Positions 51,792 through 60,628 of a stretch of 64,000 nt of DNA are shown piece by piece. The stretch's first letter is position 1. The number at the start of each line of letters is the position of its first letter. Under the pieces are notes generated by a model. It had not been told where the DNA came from. It made no database searches and saw only the letters and a list, made by a program, of their open reading frames with translations. Made by a program: the position numbers and the translations under genes. Source of the DNA: Halotalea alkalilenta DSM 17697 (GTDB taxonomy: Bacteria; Pseudomonadota; Gammaproteobacteria; Pseudomonadales; Halomonadaceae); assembly GCF_000621205.1 (NCBI RefSeq), contig NZ_JHYY01000026.1, forward strand, positions 61,144-125,143. The letters run 5' to 3'.

Positions 51792-52583
51792 TCAGAAGCA
51801 GTGTTCTTCGGCGGGGAATTCCCGGCTCACCACCGCTTCGTGGTAAGCCGCGAATGCTTCCTGGATCGATGCTTCGCCGATCAGGAAGTTCTTCACGAAG
51901 CGTGGCACACGTCCGAGCGAGGCGCCGAGCATATCGTGCATGACCAGGATCTGCCCGTCGACATCGGGGCCTGCGCCAATGCCGATCACGGGCACGGTCA
52001 GCGCGTCGCGTACTTCGAGGGCGAGATCGCTCGGCACGCATTCGAGCAGCACGACCGCAGCGCCGGCCTGCTCCAGCGCCAGGGCATCGTCGATGATCCG
52101 CTGCGCGCTCTCCGGATCGCGACCTTGGATACGGTAACCGCCCAGTGCATTGACATGCTGGGGAGTCAATCCCAGGTGCACGCAGACTGGTACGCCTCGT
52201 CGGCTGAGCGCTTCGACGCCTTCGGCGAGCCAAGCCTCTCCTTCGATCTTGACCATCTGCGCGCCCGCGCGCATCAGGATTCCCGCATTGTCGAGCAGCC
52301 GTTCGATGCTGACATCGGCCATGAACGGCAAATCCGCCATGATCAGGCTGTCGACTCCTGCTCGGGCGACGCAGGCGGTGTGATAGGCGATGTCGGTGAT
52401 GGTGACCGGCAGGGTGCTCGAGTGTCCTTGAAGCACCATGCCGAGGGAGTCGCCGATCAGCAGTACCTCGACGCCAGCGTCGCTGGCCAGACGCGCGAAG
52501 GTGGCGTCGTAGGCGGTCAGACAGCTGAAGGGCGTGTTGGACTCACGGCGACCTGTAAGGGTCGAGAGAGTGACGGCGGGCAT
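51792..52583 (-). CDS. panB: 3-methyl-2-oxobutanoate hydroxymethyltransferase PanB
   Basis: 263 aa from [14 protein letters not shown]. Conserved [46 protein letters not shown] and [20 protein letters not shown]. It makes ketopantoate from ketoisovalerate, the step before PanE/PanC. The 41-base spacer indicates cotranscription with panC. Confidence 0.97.
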   Translation of the reverse strand: MPAVTLSTLTGRRESNTPFSCLTAYDATFARLASDAGVEVLLIGDSLGMVLQGHSSTLPVTITDIAYHTACVARAGVDSLIMADLPFMADVSIERLLDNAGILMRAGAQMVKIEGEAWLAEGVEALSRRGVPVCVHLGLTPQHVNALGGYRIQGRDPESAQRIIDDALALEQAGAAVVLLECVPSDLALEVRDALTVPVIGIGAGPDVDGQILVMHDMLGASLGRVPRFVKNFLIGEASIQEAFAAYHEAVVSREFPAEEHCF

Positions 52584-52623
52584 GGCAAGGCTCTCGTTGG
52601 AAGGTCGTTGAGGAAGCGCCGGC

Positions 52624-53124
52624 TCAGGGCGTGAGCTCGACCAGTGAGCCGCGTAGTGAGTCATCCACCAGATCGCTCAGTACACGGTCGTCGGGCATTC
52701 GCAGGCCAGGAGAGATGTCCAGCAGCGGTACCCATACGAAGGCACGATTTAGCATTTCTGGGTGGGGAACACAAAGGCGAGGGTGTTCGATCACACGATC
52801 ATCGAACAGCAGCAGGTCGAGATCGAGCGTGCGTGGGCCCCAGCGACGCAGCCGCACTCGACCTTGGCTCTGCTCGAGGCGTTGCAGCTGGTCGAGCAAT
52901 GCCAGCGGTGAGTAGGCGGTATGCAGCTCCACCACGGCATTGATGAAGTCGTCCTGATCTTGAGGGCCCACCGGCCGGCTGGCATAAAGTGGCGAGGCAT
53001 TCACCAGCTTGCAAAGCGGCAGCGAGGCGAGCGCCTCGATGGCCGAGGTGATTCGCTTTCGAGGAAGATCCAGGTTGCTGCCCAGACCGATGAAAGCCCG
53101 ATGGGCAAGCACAGCGTCGGGCAT
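52624..53124 (-). CDS. folK: HPPK, folate pyrophosphokinase FolK
   Basis: 166 aa. [15 protein letters not shown] near the N-terminus, the [11 protein letters not shown] loop, and the HPPK signature [15 protein letters not shown] with the Asp pair that binds Mg. It pyrophosphorylates hydroxymethyl-dihydropterin for folate. Four bases after pcnB. Confidence 0.96.
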   Translation of the reverse strand: MPDAVLAHRAFIGLGSNLDLPRKRITSAIEALASLPLCKLVNASPLYASRPVGPQDQDDFINAVVELHTAYSPLALLDQLQRLEQSQGRVRLRRWGPRTLDLDLLLFDDRVIEHPRLCVPHPEMLNRAFVWVPLLDISPGLRMPDDRVLSDLVDDSLRGSLVELTP

Positions 53125-53128
53125 CCTC

Positions 53129-54490
53129 TCATTCTCCCCGAGGAGGGCGACGACGCGGTCGGCGGCGTGAGCGCGTCGGTTTGGATGCGGTTTCGGGCAG
53201 CGGCTCGTCGAGGCCGGCGGGTTCGTGGACGATCTGGCTGATCATCCCCCGGCGCTCTGCATCCTCGAGGGTCTGGTAGCGTGTCCACCACTCCCCTAGG
53301 CCGGCCGCCAGTTCCCCAGCGCTTTCGCGCAGCAGCAGGAAGTCGTAGCCGGCACGGAAGCGCGGATGGCTCATCACCTGGTCGGCGCGTTTGCCCTTGC
53401 GGCGCGGCAGACGCAGCTGGAGCTCCCATATGTCGCGCATTGGGAAGCTGAAGCGCTTCGGGATCGAGGTGTGCTGCAGCTGACGGCTGATCACCTGCTG
53501 GGCCGCCTGCTGGTGAGCGAGTGCCGGTGGCATGCCTTCTTCTTCGAGGGCATTGGCGTCCATCACTACGGCCGGCCACAGCAGCGCGGCATAGAGGAAG
53601 GCCGGAGTGACCGGTTTACCTTCGAGAATGCGCTGGTCGGTGTTGACCAGTGCCTGTTCGATCATCGTCTCGGCCCATGGCATGACACTCAAGGCATCGA
53701 AAGTGACCGGAAACAGCATCGCGAACAGGCCATGCTCGCGCAGGCCTCGATAGGTCTCCAGCGCCGCGCCGTTGAGAAACAGCTTGAGCACTTCTTCGAA
53801 CAGCCGGGCGGGGGGGATCGAGAGCAGCAGTGGCGCGAGATCGATGATCGGCGCCGCGGTGCGTTCCTCGATCTTGAATCCGAGCTTGCCGGCGAAGCGT
53901 ATCGCTCGCAGCATCCGAACCGGATCTTCCCGATAGCGCACCTCAGGATCGCCGATCAGTTTCAGCTGGCGGCGCTCGAGATCGTCGATGCCGCCGGTCC
54001 AGTCATAGATCGAGAAATCGGCGACGCTGTAGTAGAGCGCATTGACGGTGAAATCGCGGCGCAGTGCATCCTCATCGATGCTTCCCCAAACGTTGTCGCG
54101 CAGCAGCATGCCCGTGGCCGAGCGGTGTGCTCGGCTGACGTCATCCTCGTCATCATGCTGGCCACGGAAGGTGGTGACCTCGATGATCTCCCGGCCGAAC
54201 CGGACATGAACGATGCGAAAGCGCCGGCCGATGATCATGGCGTTGCGGAACAGCGCCTTGACCTCGTCAGGCGTCGCGTCGGTGGCAACGTCGAAATCCT
54301 TCGGGGTGATGCCCAGCAGGCCGTCACGCACGCAGCCGCCCACTAGATACGCCTGGAACCCCGCTTTGTTGAGGCGGTAAAGAACCTTGAGAGCGTTTTC
54401 ACTGAGCATGCCTCGAGAGAGGGAGTGCTCATCACGAGGGAGGATGCGAGGAGCGGAAAGAGAGGCCTGGTCGCCGACTGGGGTTTTCAA
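53129..54490 (-). CDS. pcnB: Poly(A) polymerase I PcnB
   Basis: 453 aa from a TTG. An ATG at 54409 (MLSENALKVLYRL) is the alternative, but the residues before it (PRDEHSLSRG) resemble the E. coli N-terminus, whose start is also a weak codon. Nucleotidyltransferase motif LVGGCVRDGLLG with DFDVATDA; RNA-binding body; tail basic (TRSRRRPRRRPP). It adds poly(A) to RNAs and promotes decay. The gene lies just after the CrcZ-like RNA, as in Pseudomonas. Confidence 0.95.
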   Translation of the reverse strand: MKTPVGDQASLSAPRILPRDEHSLSRGMLSENALKVLYRLNKAGFQAYLVGGCVRDGLLGITPKDFDVATDATPDEVKALFRNAMIIGRRFRIVHVRFGREIIEVTTFRGQHDDEDDVSRAHRSATGMLLRDNVWGSIDEDALRRDFTVNALYYSVADFSIYDWTGGIDDLERRQLKLIGDPEVRYREDPVRMLRAIRFAGKLGFKIEERTAAPIIDLAPLLLSIPPARLFEEVLKLFLNGAALETYRGLREHGLFAMLFPVTFDALSVMPWAETMIEQALVNTDQRILEGKPVTPAFLYAALLWPAVVMDANALEEEGMPPALAHQQAAQQVISRQLQHTSIPKRFSFPMRDIWELQLRLPRRKGKRADQVMSHPRFRAGYDFLLLRESAGELAAGLGEWWTRYQTLEDAERRGMISQIVHEPAGLDEPLPETASKPTRSRRRPRRRPPRGE

Positions 54491-54610
54491 ACGTTTACCG
54501 GTACCTGATCGAAGCTGGACGAAATGAGAAGCGACATTCTGCTGGTTCCGGTAAGTGTAACCAAGGTGCCCGGGGATGCAAAGAGCGGCTACCGAGCCTT
54601 GCGCTCAAAT
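54491..54610. other. pcnB upstream region
   Basis: Between the RNA terminator and pcnB. No clear promoter or strong ribosome site is seen; pcnB may depend on read-through. Confidence 0.35.
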
Positions 54611-54636
54611 AGCAAAAGGGAGGCCGAAGCCTCCCT
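54611..54636 (-). terminator. Terminator of the CrcZ-like RNA
   Basis: Read leftward AGGGAGGC-TTCG-GCCTCCCT followed by TTTGCTATTT. The perfect 8-bp stem with a UUCG loop lies 120 bases before pcnB. Confidence 0.85.
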
Positions 54637-55110
54637 GAATGCTGCCTGGCACATGGCGATGGCAGCGAAGCTAAAGATGCGCTTGAATTCTTCGTGTATG
54701 GCGCATCGCTCTGAATACGCATCGCAGGCGCGAGATACGTGAGCTCGACGGACGCTTGGTGTTGCGGGCTAATGCGCCGTGCCGTATTCAAAACAATCCT
54801 CCATGCACGCGGACGCTCTCTTTGTTCATCGAAAAGAGATGGCTGCCCCGGTGAGTTGTTCTTGTTCCGGGGTGCCGACCGGGAGGCGTTGTTCTTGTTG
54901 TGCCTCGTTCGCGGCGTCGCGTATTACTCTCCTTGGACCGACGTTGTTATTGTCATGTCGGCACGTTCGTCTCCATCCAGCGATTCTTGTTCTTGTCGGT
55001 ATCGCTGTATCGGATGTCGAGAGGAGCGCTTGTTGTTCTTGTTGCGCTGCCTCCTTGGGCGAAGGTTGTTGTTTTTATTCCTTCGCTGACGAGCGATGTT
55101 GTTTTTCTTG
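54611..55110 (-). ncRNA. CrcZ-like regulatory RNA with seven CA motifs
   Basis: About 500 nt. Read leftward, the predicted 5' end carries AAGAAAAACAACA, then six hairpins show A-rich loops. Stem/loop positions: GCGAAGG arms at 55059-55065 and 55080-55086, loop AATAAAAACAACAA; AGCGC arms 55025-55029 and 55044-55048, loop AACAAGAACAACAA; AGCGAT arms 54979-54984 and 55001-55006, loop with ACAAGAACAAGA; CCGAC arms 54938-54942 and 54957-54961, loop ATGACAATAACAAC; GAGGC arms 54883-54887 and 54902-54906, loop ACAACAAGAACAAC; CCCCGG arms 54846-54851 and 54867-54872, loop AACAAGAACAACTCA. Stems differ while loops keep AANAANAA, the Hfq/Crc-binding CA motif. CrcZ of Pseudomonas sits at the same place, upstream of pcnB, and sequesters Hfq/Crc. 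Function here is inferred. Confidence 0.82.
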
Positions 55111-55120
55111 CCGATATCAA

Positions 55121-55136
55121 TGCTCGATGTGTGCCA
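55121..55136 (-). promoter_or_regulatory. Sigma54 (-24/-12) promoter of the CrcZ-like RNA
   Basis: Leftward TGGCACACATCGAGCA: GG at -24 and GC at -12 separated by exactly 10 bases, with the full TGGCAC block. The -12 block is GAGCA rather than TTGCA. Predicted start near 55110. Pseudomonas crcZ is driven by sigma54 with the activator CbrB. No palindrome like the known CbrB sites (TGTTAC...GTAACA) is visible nearby. Confidence 0.7.
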
Positions 55137-55413
55137 GTTTGTTTTTTTTACATTTAAAACATGCGGTTATGGTTTTGGTGGGCAGAGCGTCACTGCGTGT
55201 ATCATCGACCTCCGGCTAACTTGCCGACACTATTGTTCGAAAATGGTGCGCCAGCGTTCTTTTTTGGTGCATTCGCTGATTGGGGCTGAGCATAGCGAGG
55301 TTTCGGGCGCGGCGAGATACGACCTTGGGTGCGCCACCAAAGATCGCTTGAACTCAGTGCCGGAATGGTCGATGCGACGGCGGGGGTAGGTTCCTGGCGA
55401 GACTAGCGAGCGG
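55137..55413. other. Gene-free stretch between gluQ and the sigma54 promoter
   Basis: 277 bases, AT-rich next to the promoter (T-run and TACATTTAAAAC at 55142-55160, a possible bending or IHF-type region) and otherwise featureless. In Pseudomonas this position holds cbrA and cbrB; no remnant of either is visible. Confidence 0.4.
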
Positions 55414-56304
55414 TCAGATAAGGATGTCGCCTTGCCCGATCGCGGTGCTGCGCCAATGGCGCTTCGCCCAGCAGAGCTGCTCCTGAACTGGTGCATCGCG
55501 CGACTCGGCGGGTGGTCGCTGGCCGAGCGCGCGCAGCGCCGCATGGAGATGCGCCCGTGCGGCCTCCTCGCTACGGGGCAGCGCTGGGGCAAGGTTCTGC
55601 TTCGAGAGCTTCTGCCCATTGGCGGCGCGGGCCAATGGGAGATGCAGGTAGCTGGGTGGTGGCAGGTCCAGGTTGCGCTGCAGCAGCAGCTGCCAGGGAG
55701 TGTTGTCGAGCAGATCCGATCCACGCACCACATCGGTGATGCCTTGGTCGCCATCATCGACCGTGACCGCCAGCTGATAAGCCCAGAATCCATCGCGTCG
55801 TCTGAGCACCACGTCGCCAAGTGCGGCGGGGGTCCATTCCTGCCAGCCGAGCCTGCGGTCCCGCCAGCTGACCTTGACCGGTTGGTGCGTTGAATCGGTG
55901 CGAAGACGCCATGCCTGCGGGCGATCGGGGTGCAGGCTGCCTTCACGGCACCAGCCTGGGTAGTGATCGAACCCCTGCCAATCCTTGCGTGAGCAGCCAC
56001 AGGGGTAGGCGAGGCCGAGGGTGGCGAGTTTTTCCAGGGCATGCTGGTAGGCTTCGCTACGCTGGCTCTGATAGCGTACATCGCCATCCCAGTGGAGGCC
56101 GAATGCTTCCAACTGACGGAGGATGTCCTCGCTTGCGCCACGAGGGCAGCGGGGAGGATCGACATCCTCGATGCGCAGCAGCCATTCGCCTCCCACCGCA
56201 CGTGCATCGAGCCAGCTGGCGAGGGCGGCGATCAGAGAACCGAAGTGCAGCGGGCCTGACGGGGTCGGTGCGAACCTTCCGCGATAGCTTGCAGCCCCGC
56301 TCAT
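55414..56304 (-). CDS. gluQ: Glutamyl-Q tRNA(Asp) synthetase GluQ
   Basis: 296 aa from MSGAASYRGRFAPTPSG. HIGH-type motif PLHFGSL (His20), zinc-ligand set YPCGCSRKDW ... YPGWCREG, and the KMSKS-type QKLSKQN. It lacks the anticodon-binding domain of GluRS and glutamylates queuosine-34 of tRNA-Asp. It lies after dksA as in Pseudomonas and E. coli. Confidence 0.96.
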   Translation of the reverse strand: MSGAASYRGRFAPTPSGPLHFGSLIAALASWLDARAVGGEWLLRIEDVDPPRCPRGASEDILRQLEAFGLHWDGDVRYQSQRSEAYQHALEKLATLGLAYPCGCSRKDWQGFDHYPGWCREGSLHPDRPQAWRLRTDSTHQPVKVSWRDRRLGWQEWTPAALGDVVLRRRDGFWAYQLAVTVDDGDQGITDVVRGSDLLDNTPWQLLLQRNLDLPPPSYLHLPLARAANGQKLSKQNLAPALPRSEEAARAHLHAALRALGQRPPAESRDAPVQEQLCWAKRHWRSTAIGQGDILI

Positions 56305-56338
56305 CGCTTTCGCTCCCTGGGTTTTCGACCCCAAGCAA

Positions 56339-56360
56339 GACGGACGCCGAGGCGTCCGTC
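56339..56360 (-). terminator. Hairpin after dksA
   Basis: GACGGACGCC and GGCGTCCGTC with a 2-base centre, followed leftward by TTGCTT. A weak terminator between dksA and gluQ, so partial read-through is expected. Confidence 0.65.
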
Positions 56361-56384
56361 GTGGATCATTGAGCATCGAGGGGT

Positions 56385-56822
56385 TCAACCGCCGAGCTGC
56401 TTCTCCTTGAGCTCTGCAAGGGTCTTGCAGTCGACGCACAGTGTCGCGGTTGGCCGGGCTTCGAGACGGCGAATGCCGATCTCCACGCCACAGGCCTCGC
56501 AATAGCCGTAGTCTTCCTCGTCGATCTTCTCGATGGTCTCGTTGATTTTCTTGAGCAGCTTGCGCTCGCGATCACGAGTGCGGAGTTCGAGACTGAACCC
56601 TTCCTCTTGAGTAGCACGGTCGGCAGGGTCGGCGAAGTTGTTCGCCTCCTCCTGAAGATGCCGAACGGTTCGATCGACCTCTTCCATCAGATCCCGTTTC
56701 CAATCCAGCAGCATCTGACGGAAGTGCTCCAGCTGCTTCTCGTTCATGTACTCTTCACCCGGGGCCGGCTGGTACGGGGTGAATTTGTTCAGCGCTTCCG
56801 GTTGCTGTTCGGCTACTGCCAT
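56385..56822 (-). CDS. dksA: RNA polymerase-binding transcription factor DksA
   Basis: 145 aa. The coiled coil (about 35-110) carries the tip acidic pair in FADPADRATQEE. The C4 zinc finger is CEACGVEIGIRRLEARPT followed by CVDC. It acts with ppGpp on rRNA and amino-acid promoters. Divergent from sfsA across a 182-base region. Confidence 0.97.
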   Translation of the reverse strand: MAVAEQQPEALNKFTPYQPAPGEEYMNEKQLEHFRQMLLDWKRDLMEEVDRTVRHLQEEANNFADPADRATQEEGFSLELRTRDRERKLLKKINETIEKIDEEDYGYCEACGVEIGIRRLEARPTATLCVDCKTLAELKEKQLGG

Positions 56823-57004
56823 GGGGATGCCTCATTGCGCAGTGTATCTTGGGCCGCAAGGTCGCAGCGATCCCACCCTCTCGGGTGTGCTTGACCCACC
56901 GAAGGTAGAGCCTTTTATAGAAAAAAACCTCGCAGTGCAAGATGTATATGGCATTGCGATGAGGCCTTATAGCATAGAATTCCGATCCTTGAACGGGAGA
57001 TGGC

Positions 57005-57766
57005 TTGAAATTCAACGAACTTCGTACAGGGCGCTTGGTCCGGCGCTACAAGCGCTTTCTCGCTGATGTAGTGTTGGATTCAGGTCAGCAGGTGGTTGCC
57101 CACTGCGCTAATACGGGATCGATGCGCGGACTCGATCGCGAGGGGGCGAGGGTATGGCTCTCCCATAGCGATAGCCCCAAGCGCAAGCTGGCGTGGAGCT
57201 GGGAGCTGATCCAGCTCGACGACGCCGATCGTTCGTCGTTCGCCTCGGTCAACACCGCGCGCGCCAATCATTTGGTGCGCGAGGCGCTCGAGCGGGAAGT
57301 GATCGAAGAGCTGAAGGGCTGGGTGGGAATGCGGGCGGAAGTGCGTGTCGAAGACGCGCGACTCGATTTCCGCCTCGACCATTTCGCTTCTCCCGACTGC
57401 TACGTCGAGGTCAAGCAGGTGACGCTTCGCGAGCCGGACGGACTAGGCTACTTTCCCGATGCGGTCAGCGTACGTGGGCTCAAGCACCTGCGCACGCTGA
57501 GCGGTATCGCCGCCGGTGGCGGGCGTGCGGTGCTGCTCTTCTGCGTCGCCCATACGGGAATCGATCGTGTGCTACCGGCCTGGCACCTCGATCCCGCGTA
57601 CGCTGCAGGCCTGCTCGATGCGGTACGCTGCGGCGTCGAGGTACTGGCCTATGGTTGTCGCATCGAGGCCGAGGGTACGACGGCGGAAATGGCGCTGGAG
57701 CGCCGGTTGGAAGTGATACTGGCGCCTGAGAGTCACTCCTCGCTGGGGAGCCGGTCCTTGACGTAG
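57005..57766 (+). CDS. sfsA: DNA/RNA-binding protein SfsA (sugar fermentation stimulation)
   Basis: 253 aa from a TTG with GGGAG upstream. Family motifs HCANTGSMRGL, the RLDFRLD pair and YVEVKQVTLRE, which correspond to the nuclease-like PD-(D/E)XK core of SfsA. Function in metabolism is indirect. Its 3' end overlaps the convergent thioesterase by 34 bases. Next to dksA as in E. coli. Confidence 0.93.
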   Translation: MKFNELRTGRLVRRYKRFLADVVLDSGQQVVAHCANTGSMRGLDREGARVWLSHSDSPKRKLAWSWELIQLDDADRSSFASVNTARANHLVREALEREVIEELKGWVGMRAEVRVEDARLDFRLDHFASPDCYVEVKQVTLREPDGLGYFPDAVSVRGLKHLRTLSGIAAGGGRAVLLFCVAHTGIDRVLPAWHLDPAYAAGLLDAVRCGVEVLAYGCRIEAEGTTAEMALERRLEVILAPESHSSLGSRSLT

Positions 57767-58128
57767 GTGATCTGGGTCCGGCCGTGGGGCGCAGGCAGGC
57801 CATCCTCGCCGAGGTTGACGAATACGATCTTCTCGATGGTGAGGATGCTCTTACGGGTGATCTTGTTGCGCACGTGACACTTGAGCGTGATCGAGGTGGT
57901 GCCAAAGTGTGTCGCGGTGATGCCGAGCTCGATGATGTCGCCCTGGCGGGCGCTGGAGACGAAGTTGATCTCTGAGATGAATTTGGTCACCACGCGAGGG
58001 TTGTCGAGCTGGATGATCGTATAGATCGCCGCCTCTTCATCGATCCAGCGCAGCAGGCTGCCGCCGAACAGTGTGCCGTTGGGATTGAGATCTTCGGGCT
58101 TGATCCATTTGCGGGTATGGAAATTCAT
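57733..58128 (-). CDS. Acyl-CoA thioesterase (YciA/hotdog family)
   Basis: 131 aa from MNFHTRKWIKPEDLNPNGTLFGG with CAGGAG upstream; a longer frame through metW is rejected. The hotdog fold is marked by NPNGTLFGGSLLRWIDEEAAI (catalytic Asp in WIDE). It hydrolyses acyl-CoA thioesters of unspecified chain length. The frame ends inside the convergent sfsA 3' end. Confidence 0.85.
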   Translation of the reverse strand: MNFHTRKWIKPEDLNPNGTLFGGSLLRWIDEEAAIYTIIQLDNPRVVTKFISEINFVSSARQGDIIELGITATHFGTTSITLKCHVRNKITRKSILTIEKIVFVNLGEDGLPAPHGRTQITYVKDRLPSEE

Positions 58129-58216
58129 CTGCGTCTCCTGGCGTGCGGCGGCTGGATTCGATTCTATCAGTGAGCGGTGGCTTCTACCGGCCCGGCCTGG
58201 GCCGTGTCGACACGCC

Positions 58217-58807
58217 TTAGCGGCGGACACGGAAGATCGCCGTTTGACCGAGCAGGTTCGGCCAGCGTCGCACGCTCCACGAACCCTGGCGACCGACGGC
58301 TTGGTCGATGATGGTATAGCCGCGGGAGTGGCACAGGTTGGTGAAGTCTCGAAAAGTCGAAAGGTGGATGTTCGGGGTGTCGTACCAGGCATGGGGCAGT
58401 GATGACGAGACCGGCATCCGGCCTTTGATGCCAAGATGCAGGCGGTGGCGCCAGTAGGCGAAGTTCGGGAAGGCGATGATGCACTCCCGCCCGACACGAA
58501 GCATTTCATCCAGCGTCAGGTCGGGCCGCTTGAGCGCTTGCAGCGCCTGGGTCATCACCACCAGGTCGAAAGCGTCGTCCGGGATGTTGGCCAAGCCTTG
58601 GTCGATGTCCTGCTCGATCACATCGACGCCACGCGCGATGCAGCCATTGATCCCGTCGTGATCGATCTCCAGGCCATAGCCCGTGACCCCTTTGTCACGT
58701 CCGAGCAGCTCGAGCAAGGCGCCGTCACCGCAGCCGAGATCGAGCATCCGGGTGTTCGGTGCGACCCATTCGTAGATCAGTGCAAGATCCGCTCTCATCT
58801 CATTCAT
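58217..58807 (-). CDS. metW: Methionine biosynthesis protein MetW
   Basis: 196 aa; ATG at 58807 follows AGGG, and a second ATG at 58798 ([11 protein letters not shown]) matches Pseudomonas MetW. SAM-fold motif [15 protein letters not shown], then [20 protein letters not shown] and [14 protein letters not shown]. It acts with MetX in homoserine activation, probably as its partner. The start overlaps the metX end. Confidence 0.93.
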   Translation of the reverse strand: MNEMRADLALIYEWVAPNTRMLDLGCGDGALLELLGRDKGVTGYGLEIDHDGINGCIARGVDVIEQDIDQGLANIPDDAFDLVVMTQALQALKRPDLTLDEMLRVGRECIIAFPNFAYWRHRLHLGIKGRMPVSSSLPHAWYDTPNIHLSTFRDFTNLCHSRGYTIIDQAVGRQGSWSVRRWPNLLGQTAIFRVRR

Positions 58808-59957
58808 CTTCAGCCCTAGGCAGTGACAGGGTGTCGCCGGCGTGGCGCAGGAACCCTTCCAACACCGTGTCGTAGCGGGGGTGGGGCAAAAGGAAGGCAT
58901 CGTGGCCGTGGGGCGAATCCACGTTGGCGTAGCTCACCCGCTTGCCTGCCAGCATCAGCGCATCGACCAGTTCCTTGGAGCGCTCTGGCGCGAAGCGCCA
59001 ATCGCTAGTGAAACTGACCACCAGGAAGCGGCATTGCGCTGGCGCAAGCGCCGCGGCAAGGTCGCCATCGCAAGCGCCCGCGGGATCGAAGTAGTCGAGC
59101 GCCTTGGTCATCAGCAGATAGGTGTTGGCGTCGAAGCGATTGGAAAAGCTCTCGCCCTGGTAGCGCAGGTAGGACTCGATCTCGAACTCCACACCGTAGC
59201 CAAAGTTGAGTTCGTTACGCACGTCGCGGCCGAACTTCGCCCCCATCGCCAGCTCGGAGAGGTAGGTGATATGGCCGACCATGCGCGCAAGCCGCAGCCC
59301 TCGGCGAGGCAGCGTATCGTGCTCGGCGTACCAGCCGTCATGAAACTCGGGGTCCGAACGGATCGCCTGCCGGGCCACTTCGTTGAAGGCGATGTTCTGC
59401 GCTGAAAGCTTTGGCGTGGCGGCGATCACTATCGCGTGGGCCAGACGATCAGGGTAGGCGAGCGACCATTGCAGCACCTGCATGCCGCCGAGGCTTCCGC
59501 CGATCACGGCAGCGAAGCGCTGGATGCCGAGATGGTCAGCGAGCCTTGCCTGGCTCTCTACCCAGTCGGTGACCGTCATCAGCGGGAAGTCGGGTCCCCA
59601 GATCCGTCCGGTCGCGGGATTGATCGAGGTGGGGCCGGTACTGCCGTGGCAGCCGCCGAGGTTGTTCAGCGCGACCACGAAGTAGCGGCGGGTATCGATG
59701 CTCTTGCCGGGGCCGATGTGGGTGTCCCACCACCCGGGCTTTTGTTCTCCCGGGTAGAAACCCGCCGCGTGGTGATGGCCCGACAGTGCATGGCAGATCA
59801 GGATGGCGTTGCTGCGCTGCGCATTGAGTTCGCCATAGGTCTCGTAGACCAACTCGAAGGCATCGAGCGTCCTCCCGCAAGCGAGCTCTAGAGGCGTATC
59901 GAAACGCGCGATGCTGGGTTCGACCAAGCCTACCGAACCCGACTGCGTGTCCACCAT
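58800..59957 (-). CDS. metX: Homoserine O-succinyl/acetyltransferase MetX
   Basis: 385 aa from the ATG overlapping the yggT stop (TGATG). Alpha/beta-hydrolase: nucleophile Ser155 in IGGSLGGMQ, Asp in SFTSDWRF, His in [10 protein letters not shown]. Proteobacterial MetX encoded beside metW is usually the succinyl-CoA-using form. First step of methionine synthesis from homoserine. Confidence 0.95.
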   Translation of the reverse strand: MVDTQSGSVGLVEPSIARFDTPLELACGRTLDAFELVYETYGELNAQRSNAILICHALSGHHHAAGFYPGEQKPGWWDTHIGPGKSIDTRRYFVVALNNLGGCHGSTGPTSINPATGRIWGPDFPLMTVTDWVESQARLADHLGIQRFAAVIGGSLGGMQVLQWSLAYPDRLAHAIVIAATPKLSAQNIAFNEVARQAIRSDPEFHDGWYAEHDTLPRRGLRLARMVGHITYLSELAMGAKFGRDVRNELNFGYGVEFEIESYLRYQGESFSNRFDANTYLLMTKALDYFDPAGACDGDLAAALAPAQCRFLVVSFTSDWRFAPERSKELVDALMLAGKRVSYANVDSPHGHDAFLLPHPRYDTVLEGFLRHAGDTLSLPRAEDE

Positions 59958-60550
59958 CAATAGCCCACCACCACGCGGGCCGGCAGCATCGAGGCACGAA
60001 CCAGCGAACCGACCACGATACTGTCGATCAGGTTGATCAGGATGAAGGCCACGATCGGGGACAGATCGAGCATTCCCAGCGGCGGAATCACCCTACGCAG
60101 CGGCGACATGATTGGCTCCGTGACCTGGATCACCAGCAGCGCGCCAGGATGGTCCGCTCGCGGTGCGACCCAGCTGAGGATGATCATCACGATAAGGGCG
60201 AAGAAGTAGATCTTCACCAGGGCGTTGAGTGCACCGGCGAAACCCGCGATCAGCAGGTTGAGCACAGGAGGGAGGGTGCCAGCGAAGAGCAGGAAGATCA
60301 GCAGCAGGGCAGCGATCTTGACCAACATCGCTGCCACCAGCGAAGCCAGATCGAAACGGCCGATCGGACGTAGCAGCCGCTGTAACGGATGGACCAGCCA
60401 GCCGGTTGCCTTGACCACGCCCTGGGTCATCGGGTTGTAGTAGTCGGCTCGCGAGGCATGCAGCGCAAAGCGTAGCATCAGCACGAAGACGAACAGATTG
60501 AACAGCGTATTGATCAGCGTCAGGCCGATGCTTCCCATCTGGGAGCCCAT
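59957..60550 (-). CDS. yggT: YggT family membrane protein
   Basis: 197 aa with two repeated YGGT units, each having membrane segments and an arginine-containing PLRRVIPP / PLQRLLRP motif ([13 protein letters not shown] and [13 protein letters not shown]). Role in osmotic or cell-division stress is reported for relatives but unclear. Located between proC and metX as in Pseudomonas. Confidence 0.93.
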   Translation of the reverse strand: MGSQMGSIGLTLINTLFNLFVFVLMLRFALHASRADYYNPMTQGVVKATGWLVHPLQRLLRPIGRFDLASLVAAMLVKIAALLLIFLLFAGTLPPVLNLLIAGFAGALNALVKIYFFALIVMIILSWVAPRADHPGALLVIQVTEPIMSPLRRVIPPLGMLDLSPIVAFILINLIDSIVVGSLVRASMLPARVVVGY

Positions 60551-60628
60551 GGCATCCTCCAGTGTCAGGCGCGTGAAGGGGCGGCTGTGGCCGCCCCCGT
60601 GATTTCGGCAAAGCGCGAGCGCCTTGCG

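Noticed and set aside
54846..55086. Repeated TTGTTCTTGTT units as a CRISPR array
   Set aside because: The repeated unit is only 10-14 bases, sits in loops between self-complementary arms, and spacing is irregular. No cas genes for an array are nearby.
54739..55219. Overlapping rightward frames of 85-146 codons rich in Cys, Ser, Leu and Phe
   Set aside because: They are the reverse-strand reading of the hairpin loops (TTGTTCTTGTT). They have no ribosome sites, no family resemblance and low-complexity composition.
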